The translations under genes were made by a program, and so were the position numbers. From positions 221,653 through 285,652 of the forward strand of contig CAYFNT010000002.1 in the NCBI GenBank assembly GCA_964344565.1: a stretch of DNA of 64,000 nucleotides, written 5' to 3'. A model generated the notes under the pieces. The model was not told the DNA's origin. It was given only the letters and a program-made list of their open reading frames with translations, and made no database searches. Source of the stretch: JACNKJ01 sp964344565. Lineage in GTDB: Bacteria > Krumholzibacteriota > Krumholzibacteriia > JACNKJ01. This document shows positions 58,973 through 64,000 of the stretch, one piece after another (the stretch's first letter is position 1; each line of letters starts with the position of its first letter).

Positions 58973-59001
58973 TGGACAATGCGGGGACCCCTGACTATAC
59001 T
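58973..59001 (+). promoter_or_regulatory. sigma70-type promoter of panD
   Basis: TGGACA (58973-58978), 17 bases and TATACT (58996-59001), about 22 bases before ATG 59023. The short leader contains no strong ribosome site. Confidence 0.65.
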
Positions 59002-59022
59002 ACCCGCGCTCGGGGCAAAATT

Positions 59023-59385
59023 ATGCTGATAACTCTCTGCAAATCGAAGATTCACCGCGCCACGATCACGGAGGCGAACCTTCAGTACGAAGGAAGTCTC
59101 ACCGTGGACCGCGATCTCATGGACGCCGCGGGGCTCCTGCCCTACGAGAAGGTGGCCGTGGTGAATGTGACCAATGGTAGCCGGCTCGAGACCTACGTCA
59201 TCGAGGGCGGCCGCGGCACGGGCGTGATCTGCCTCAACGGCGCGGCGGCCCGGCTCGGCGCCGTGGGCGACAAGGTCATCATCATCAGCTATGTGCACAT
59301 GACGCAGGAAGAGGCCGAGGGCTACAGGCCGCGGCTGATCCAGGTGGACGAGGAGAATCGTCCGACGGAAGCCGTCATTCGCTAG
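59023..59385 (+). CDS. panD: aspartate 1-decarboxylase (pyruvoyl-dependent)
   Basis: The protein is 120 residues, a normal length. L-C-K-S-K-I-H-R-A-T-I-T, then Y-E-G-S with Ser25, the self-cleavage residue that becomes the pyruvoyl group. N-V-T-N-G-S-R-L-E-T-Y and N-G-A-A-A-R follow. It makes beta-alanine for pantothenate and CoA. It stands alone and overlaps the convergent next gene by four bases. Confidence 0.95.
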   Translation: MLITLCKSKIHRATITEANLQYEGSLTVDRDLMDAAGLLPYEKVAVVNVTNGSRLETYVIEGGRGTGVICLNGAAARLGAVGDKVIIISYVHMTQEEAEGYRPRLIQVDEENRPTEAVIR

Positions 59386-59954
59386 GCCATCAGTTTTCCC
59401 AGCACATTCAGGCTTTTCTTGAGGGCGGGCCAGTGCGCGCGCCCGAGGGTTTCGCTCACGGACTGCGGCGTCACGCCCATGCGTTCGGCGGCGAGCTTCT
59501 GCTTGCCCAGCTCGCGCTGCAGGCGGAGCGTGCGCACCTGGCGCGCGGACCAGTCCCCGAGGATGGCCTGCCAGAGGAGGACGGCAGCGCGATAGGGTTC
59601 CTCGCCGTGGGGGCCGCGCAGGAAGATGCGTTCCTTGCGGGCGGCGAGTCCGCCGAGTTTCGAGGCCGGTCGGAGTTGGCCGTCGATGCGCGCGATCCAG
59701 CTGTCCACGCTGATGCCGAAGGGTTCCGGCCAGGTTTCCAAGAGGAAGTCCAGGGCCATCCACGGGGCCAAAGCGCCGTTGTTCATGACGCCGACGAGCA
59801 CGAGCTGGTCGCCGAACTGCTGGAGGGGTTCGGTGAGGCTGTCTTCGTAGCGGGCGTTGAGGCGTTCGGCGGCTTCCTTGAGTCGGAGCGCGGCATCGCT
59901 GTCGCGCTCGTGGAAGCCCTTCGGCAGGGCGCCGCCCGTGATCTGGTATTCCAT
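59382..59954 (-). CDS. helix-turn-helix protein, SatD-like
   Basis: The protein is 190 residues. The middle and C-terminal parts resemble SatD-type proteins: R-G-P-H-G-E-E-P-Y-R-A-A-V-L-L-W-Q-A-I-L followed by the helix-turn-helix K-L-A-A-E-R-M-G-V-T-P-Q-S-V-S-E-T-L. It is probably a DNA-binding regulator. The family name is recalled from pattern and the partner gene is not obvious. Confidence 0.6.
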   Translation of the reverse strand: MEYQITGGALPKGFHERDSDAALRLKEAAERLNARYEDSLTEPLQQFGDQLVLVGVMNNGALAPWMALDFLLETWPEPFGISVDSWIARIDGQLRPASKLGGLAARKERIFLRGPHGEEPYRAAVLLWQAILGDWSARQVRTLRLQRELGKQKLAAERMGVTPQSVSETLGRAHWPALKKSLNVLGKLMA

Positions 59955-59993
59955 GGGTCCGCCTTCGGTCGAGGACCCCGGGAGTGTTTAGTA

Positions 59994-60039
59994 AACCCGT
60001 CAGGAAATCAAGCGAATGAGCCTGATTTCCTGACGGGTT
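59994..60039. repeat. 17-bp perfect inverted repeat
   Basis: AACCCGTCAGGAAATCA (59994-60010) and its exact complement (60023-60039) enclose a 12-base loop. It begins 11 bases after the stop of the tricorn-like gene, when read leftward. No real U-run follows, so it may be an unusual terminator, an mRNA-stabilising end or a REP-like element. Confidence 0.75.
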
Positions 60040-60050
60040 CGCATCAAAGG

Positions 60051-63000
60051 CTAGTGTTCGGCGCTCTCCAACATCTTCAGGCACTCGGTGACGCCCGCCT
60101 CCAGCTGGGAGTCACGGCCGGCGAGGTTCTCCTCGGGCACGTCGGGCACATAGAGGTCGGGGTGCACCGGGCCGTTCTCGAGGTTCGTGCCGTCGAGGTT
60201 GTACCAGCCCGTGCCGGGGATGCGGAAGGTGGATCCGTCGATGAGCGGCACGTTGCTCGTGCCGATGACGGCGCCGAAGGTGGGCATCCCCACGACGCGG
60301 CCGAGGCCGAGGGCCTTGAAGCCGGCGGGGAAGATCTCGCCGTCGCTGTAGCTGCGCTCGTTGATGAGCACCACGATGGGACCGTCCCAGCGCCGCTGCG
60401 ATTCGTAGGTGGGCTTCACGTCGCCGCGGCCGATGGAGTAGTTGTAGGTGCGTCGGCTGAGGAAGGTGAGCACCTGGTCGTGGATGCGTCCTCCATTATT
60501 GTAGCGCACGTCGAGCACGAGCCCCTCGGCGCCCTCGGTCTTGGAGAAGATGTCCACGATGAACTGCTCCCAGTTGCCCGAGCCCATGGCGCTCATGTGC
60601 AGATAGGCGAGGCGGCCGCCGGACTGCTCCTCGACCATGCGGCGGTTCTCGTCCATCCAATGCTGATAGCGGAGCCAGCGCTCGCGCCAGTGGCTGATGG
60701 GTTCCACGGTGATTTCGCGCTCTTCGCCGCCCGCCAATACCAGCAGGTCGACTTCCTCGCCGGACTTGTGGGCGAGCAGGGGCCAGAAGTTCATGCCGGG
60801 CTCGATGCTCTCGCCGTCGATGGCGAGGATCACATCGCCGGCGGCGAGGCGCTTGCCTTCGCGATCCAGCGGTCCGCGGGGGAGCACCCAATCGACGAGC
60901 AGGCCCGGGCCCTCGAAGGAGTCGTCGGGCTCGAAGCCCAGATGCGCCGAGCGATCGCTTCCCTCGCCGGGGCGCGGGCCGCCCCAGATGTTCAGGTGGC
61001 TGGCGTTGAGCTCGCCGATCATCTCCTTGATGACGTCGTTGAAGTCCTCGGTCATCACGGCCGCTTCGGCCAGGGGCTCGTACTTCTCGCGCATGGCGGG
61101 CCAGTCGACGCCGTGGAAGTTCTCGTCGTAGAAGCCGTCGTCGAGCTTGCGCCAGGCTTCGCGCAGCTTCTGCAGGCGGCGCGCGCGGGCGTCGGCCGTG
61201 AAGGGCACGCTGAAGCCGAGTGTGGACGGGCTCGCGTTCTCCTTGTTCTTCACCTCGCGCATCTGTCCGCCGGAGATGTAGCGGATGGTGGAGTTGTCCT
61301 CCGCCCAGAGAATCTCGCCGGGGTTGGTGCCGCCGCGGGTGAGGCGGCGCAGGTTGTCGCCGTCCCAGTCGATGGCCCAGAGGTCGGTGCCGTCGAGGGT
61401 CTGGGCCTCGATGGCGTAGTGCTTGCCGTCGGGGCTCTGGTCGTAGTCCCAGTAGTAGCCGCGCAGGGTGGTCACGGTGACCACGCGATCGGGGATGCCT
61501 TCCCAGTCGATCTTCACTTCGAGTTCGGGCTCTTCGGCTTCCTCGTCTTCCTCGGCCTCATCCTTGGGCTCGTCCTTTTCCTTCTCTTCGCGCTCCCGTT
61601 CCCGTTCGCTCTTGTCGGCCTCCTCGCGGGTGAGCCAGAGGTACTTGATCTGGTAGTCGCCGCTGCCGTCGTCGCGGCTGGCCCAGGCGAGGCGCTTGCC
61701 GTCGGCGGTCCAGAGCGGATGGAAATCGTCGTGGGGATGGGTCGACACGTTCACCACGTCGCCGGTCTCGAGGTCGTAGACGTAGATGTCCTCGGCCGAG
61801 CCGAGGGCCGTGCGCGAATAGGCGACGTAGCGGGAGTCGGGTGACCAGTCGCTGTGCAGGACCTTTCCCTCGGTGACCCGCGCGGTCTGCGCCGTGCCGT
61901 CGGGGGCCATGGTCCAGAGGTGTCCGATGTCGCGCTTGTAGAGGATGCTCTCGCCGTCCGGCGCGGGCTGCGGATCGCGCTCGGTCTCGGCGTGATCGGT
62001 GAGGCGCGTGACCTCGCGCTTGCGGCTCTTGCCCAAAAGTGGCTCGTCCTCGTCGGTGCTGGCGACCGAGAAGATGTCGTCGCCGGCGAAACGGTCGCTC
62101 ACGAAGAGTAGGGTGTGTTCGTCGAGCCAGGCCAGGTCCTTCTCGCGGGCGTCGGTCTCGGTGATGCGGATGGGATCGTCGAGTTCGCCCTCGTCATCGA
62201 GGGTGGCGCAGTAGATCTCGCCCTGCACCACGAAGGCCACCTGCTCCTCGCCGGGGGCGAAGGCGAACTCGGTGGCGCCTCGCGACAAGCGCTCGCGGGT
62301 GAGCGCGTTGGCCTTGAGGTCGCCGGGCACGTCGATGTTTATGCGCTGCGGTTCGCCGCCGCCGGTGGGCACGGCGTAGAGCGCACCCTTCCATTCGAAG
62401 GCGGCGTGGTGGCCGTCGCGGCTCACGCTCAGGTACTGGATGCCGTCTTCGGCAAGGTGGGTGAGCTGCACGGCCTTGCCGAAGGGCGCGACTTCGTCAT
62501 CGTCGAAGAGCAGTTCCTGACGCCAGAGGTTGGGCGTGCCGTCGTTTCGTTCGGACTGGAAGATGAGGGCGTTGCCGTCGGCGGACCAGTGGGGGGCGTC
62601 GTCGTCGCCGTGCCAGCTGACCACGTGGAAGCTCTCACCGCCTTCGATGGCGCGGATCCACACGTCGCGGCTCGCCCATCCGACGTAGTGCTTGCGCCAC
62701 CAGTTGGTGAATCCGCGCTGGTAGGCGATCCACTTGCCATTGGGGCTGATCTCGGCGCCAAAGGCGTCGTCGCCGATCACCCGGGTGGGGGCGCCACCGC
62801 CCGCGCCGATGGCGAAGAGCTGCGGGCGACGCCCACGCCGCGTGCTCGAGAAGTAGAGGGTGGAGCCGTCGGGCGACCAGCCGCTGAGGTAGTCGTCGCC
62901 GCTGTGAAAGGTGAGGCGGCGGGGGACGAGGCCCGCGAGGTCCATGACGAAGAGGTCCCAGTTGCCGTGCCGCCGGCTCTGGAAGGCGATGCGCGTGCCG

Positions 63001-63218
63001 TCGGGCGACCAGTGGGGATAGCCGTCGTGCGCGTCGTGGGCCGTGATGCGCAACGCGCGCCCGCCGGTGACGGGGACGGTCCAGACGTCACCGCGCCAGT
63101 CGAAGGCCAGCGAGGAACCGTCGGGGCTCAGCGAAGGATGCCGTGGGTAGACGGCTTCTTCGGCGGAGCTGGATAGGGGTAGGCATAGGATGGCGAGTAG
63201 GAACAGGGATAGTTTCAT
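60051..63218 (-). CDS. tricorn-like S41 protease (secreted)
   Basis: The protein is 1055 residues, starting at ATG 63218 (second of two ATGs, after AAGAGGT). It has a signal peptide. Two WD40-like propellers (repeats such as P-H-W-S-P-D-G-T-R-I-A-F) fill the first 640 residues, with a highly charged Glu/Lys/Arg insert near 525-560. A C1-type helical region, a PDZ domain (D-V-I-L-A-I-D-G-E) and an S41 peptidase core follow, with V-L-D-V-R-Y-N-N-G-G and the nucleophile region E-R-S-Y-S-D-G-E-I-F-P. It probably degrades peptides in the periplasm or outside the cell. Confidence 0.92.
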   Translation of the reverse strand: MKLSLFLLAILCLPLSSSAEEAVYPRHPSLSPDGSSLAFDWRGDVWTVPVTGGRALRITAHDAHDGYPHWSPDGTRIAFQSRRHGNWDLFVMDLAGLVPRRLTFHSGDDYLSGWSPDGSTLYFSSTRRGRRPQLFAIGAGGGAPTRVIGDDAFGAEISPNGKWIAYQRGFTNWWRKHYVGWASRDVWIRAIEGGESFHVVSWHGDDDAPHWSADGNALIFQSERNDGTPNLWRQELLFDDDEVAPFGKAVQLTHLAEDGIQYLSVSRDGHHAAFEWKGALYAVPTGGGEPQRINIDVPGDLKANALTRERLSRGATEFAFAPGEEQVAFVVQGEIYCATLDDEGELDDPIRITETDAREKDLAWLDEHTLLFVSDRFAGDDIFSVASTDEDEPLLGKSRKREVTRLTDHAETERDPQPAPDGESILYKRDIGHLWTMAPDGTAQTARVTEGKVLHSDWSPDSRYVAYSRTALGSAEDIYVYDLETGDVVNVSTHPHDDFHPLWTADGKRLAWASRDDGSGDYQIKYLWLTREEADKSEREREREEKEKDEPKDEAEEDEEAEEPELEVKIDWEGIPDRVVTVTTLRGYYWDYDQSPDGKHYAIEAQTLDGTDLWAIDWDGDNLRRLTRGGTNPGEILWAEDNSTIRYISGGQMREVKNKENASPSTLGFSVPFTADARARRLQKLREAWRKLDDGFYDENFHGVDWPAMREKYEPLAEAAVMTEDFNDVIKEMIGELNASHLNIWGGPRPGEGSDRSAHLGFEPDDSFEGPGLLVDWVLPRGPLDREGKRLAAGDVILAIDGESIEPGMNFWPLLAHKSGEEVDLLVLAGGEEREITVEPISHWRERWLRYQHWMDENRRMVEEQSGGRLAYLHMSAMGSGNWEQFIVDIFSKTEGAEGLVLDVRYNNGGRIHDQVLTFLSRRTYNYSIGRGDVKPTYESQRRWDGPIVVLINERSYSDGEIFPAGFKALGLGRVVGMPTFGAVIGTSNVPLIDGSTFRIPGTGWYNLDGTNLENGPVHPDLYVPDVPEENLAGRDSQLEAGVTECLKMLESAEH

Positions 63219-63221
63219 CAT

Positions 63222-63577
63222 GGTGACCTCTTACAATGGGCGGTGGGCACAGAGCTTAGACTGTGGTTTGGCTGCATTCAAGCTAGCAATGGCCTTGGAG
63301 TGACGATCGGTAGTTCGTCAATTGGCCAAGAAGACTAGAGATTCAATTGAGCTGGAGAAAGGGTCGAAAGATTAACTCAATTCTATTATCGGAGGTCTTG
63401 CAATGTATGCTGGTGCCAAAGTATAGTGAGTTTCAGTGATCTGAAGCAAAACTAGGTTCACTAGGGTCGACAATGTTATGAATCCCGAGACCCTGCATTG
63501 AACTAAGTGCCCGACAGAGATTGAAAGTTCCTCTATTCCTGGAAAAGCTACTTTGCTTTCTATTCAGAGGAGGAAAG
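63222..63577. other. AT-richer intergenic interval
   Basis: These 356 bases are visibly poorer in GC than the rest of the window. I see no gene with support, no tRNA and no clear integration repeat. The composition change starts here and continues to the right edge. Confidence 0.5.
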
Positions 63578-63757
63578 ATGAACACCAAACGAGATCTTGA
63601 GCAGGAGCGAGAGCAGCTTCTTGAGGCCATAGAAGGTGCCCTTTCGCAGGAAGTTAAGGAGGCGATGACTAGACTTGAAACACCACAAGCCGTTGTTAAT
63701 CATGTGATATATGTATCTAACGAAGGGGCGGGAGATGCCGACAATACACGAGATTAG
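63578..63757 (+). CDS. small protein preceding an SDH-type protease gene
   Basis: The protein is 59 residues. GAGGAGG lies four bases before ATG 63578. It is highly charged and helical (E-Q-E-R-E-Q-L-L-E-A-I-E) with no signal or membrane segment. The next gene begins 23 bases before its stop, so the two are translationally linked. The function is unknown; it may be a partner or regulator of the protease-like product. Confidence 0.6.
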   Translation: MNTKRDLEQEREQLLEAIEGALSQEVKEAMTRLETPQAVVNHVIYVSNEGAGDADNTRD

Positions 63758-64000
63758 AGAGGAGATCCTGAAGAAAAAAGGAACAGCCCAGGATGAGATC
63801 CGACGGAACTTCCTCAAAGACCTGGCAGACTATACAAAGAGAGACACGATAGTATACGCTTCTGCGTTTACATCCAACAAAGGGCAAGGAATCCCAGGAA
63901 ATCTGATGTCAGTCGTACTCGAGGACATTCAAGGATTCATGTCAGCGATGCACAATCTCAAAAGCAATAATCTCGATTTGATCTTGCACAGCCCAGGAGG
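63735..64000 (+). CDS. SDH/ClpP-like serine protease family protein (5' part, cut by window end)
   Basis: The frame is open from ATG 63735 (GGGCGGGAG upstream) to the window edge, giving about 88 residues. It starts M-P-T-I-H-E-I-R-E-E-I and reaches D-I-Q-G-F-M-S-A-M and L-D-L-I-L-H-S-P-G-G. The last segment is the oxyanion strand of ClpP/SppA-fold proteins. The overall pattern fits the serine dehydrogenase proteinase (SDH_sah) group. Codons are AT-rich relative to neighbours. It is probably part of an acquired gene set that continues beyond the window. Confidence 0.65.
   Translation, partial: MPTIHEIREEILKKKGTAQDEIRRNFLKDLADYTKRDTIVYASAFTSNKGQGIPGNLMSVVLEDIQGFMSAMHNLKSNNLDLILHSPG

Noticed and set aside
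59433..61844. 803-codon plus-strand frame opposite the tricorn-like protease
   Set aside because: Its composition mirrors the protease gene, it has no motifs, and it runs through the 17-bp inverted repeat.
1..64000. CRISPR arrays, rRNA or tRNA genes
   Set aside because: I found no regular 25-40 base direct repeats with unique spacers, no rRNA-like stretches and no T-loop GGTTCRA-type pattern in a cloverleaf context.

Overview
The window is high-GC, tightly packed bacterial chromosome with no rRNA or tRNA gene visible. Four secreted proteins end in an FlgD-like/type IX-type sorting domain with the PNPFNP or PNPANP signature. Six others end in a short conserved peptide, [EP]-[ST]-S-W-[SG]-x-[LVI]-K-x-x-[YF]. 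Together with multiheme cytochrome c, the many lipoproteins and a Sec-containing thioredoxin-fold protein, this suggests an uncultured member of the FCB superphylum, for example an Eisenbacteria- or Krumholzibacteriota-like lineage. That assignment is inference from protein style, not a marker-gene placement.

Layout: 0-9.6 kb carries a TlpA-type lipoprotein, two SGNH-hydrolase paralogues flanked by two paralogous short secreted proteins, ispG, a serine hydrolase and a TLC-like membrane protein. 9.8-16 kb has a large SEC-C protein, an eroded integron-type integrase fragment, an HD phosphohydrolase and an ECF sigma/membrane-protein operon. 16.4-20.1 kb is a three-gene secretory operon ending in an 804-residue protein with two protease-like folds. 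20-24 kb holds a double peroxiredoxin, pabB and an apparently unannotated structured RNA. 24-30 kb has a methyltransferase, a sodium:alanine symporter, a second ECF sigma/anti-sigma/Spy-like cassette, a RelE toxin module, and a lexA-like/glutaredoxin/groES operon. 30-39 kb contains glycosyl and pyruvyl transferases, a run of motif-tailed secreted proteins, gcdH and vapBC. 39-41.3 kb contains an AIM24-like protein and the selenoprotein. 41-52.6 kb has a beta-propeller protein, pgi, an ABC-F ATPase, a DMT exporter, an M42 peptidase, two unusual deacetylase-like lipoproteins (one broken) and an FAH-family enzyme. 52.7-56.7 kb is a leftward tetR / multiheme cytochrome / four-domain rhodanese cluster. 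56.8-63.2 kb has a YhhQ transporter, a CCA-type nucleotidyltransferase, panD and a tricorn-like protease. The last 400 bases turn AT-richer and start a probable acquired gene pair that runs off the end.

The strongest result is the thioredoxin-fold lipoprotein at 40102-41337. An in-frame TGA sits exactly where the first active-site Cys belongs (UxxC) and is followed at the right distance by a bacterial SECIS-like hairpin. The multiheme cytochrome at 54672-56057 also has one in-frame TGA in an otherwise open frame, which is harder to interpret. Other notable points are the C-terminal SSW motif family, a candidate ncRNA with its own promoter and terminator, several probably leaderless genes whose -10 box lies 6-9 bases before the start codon, and heptanucleotide tandem repeats at gene ends.
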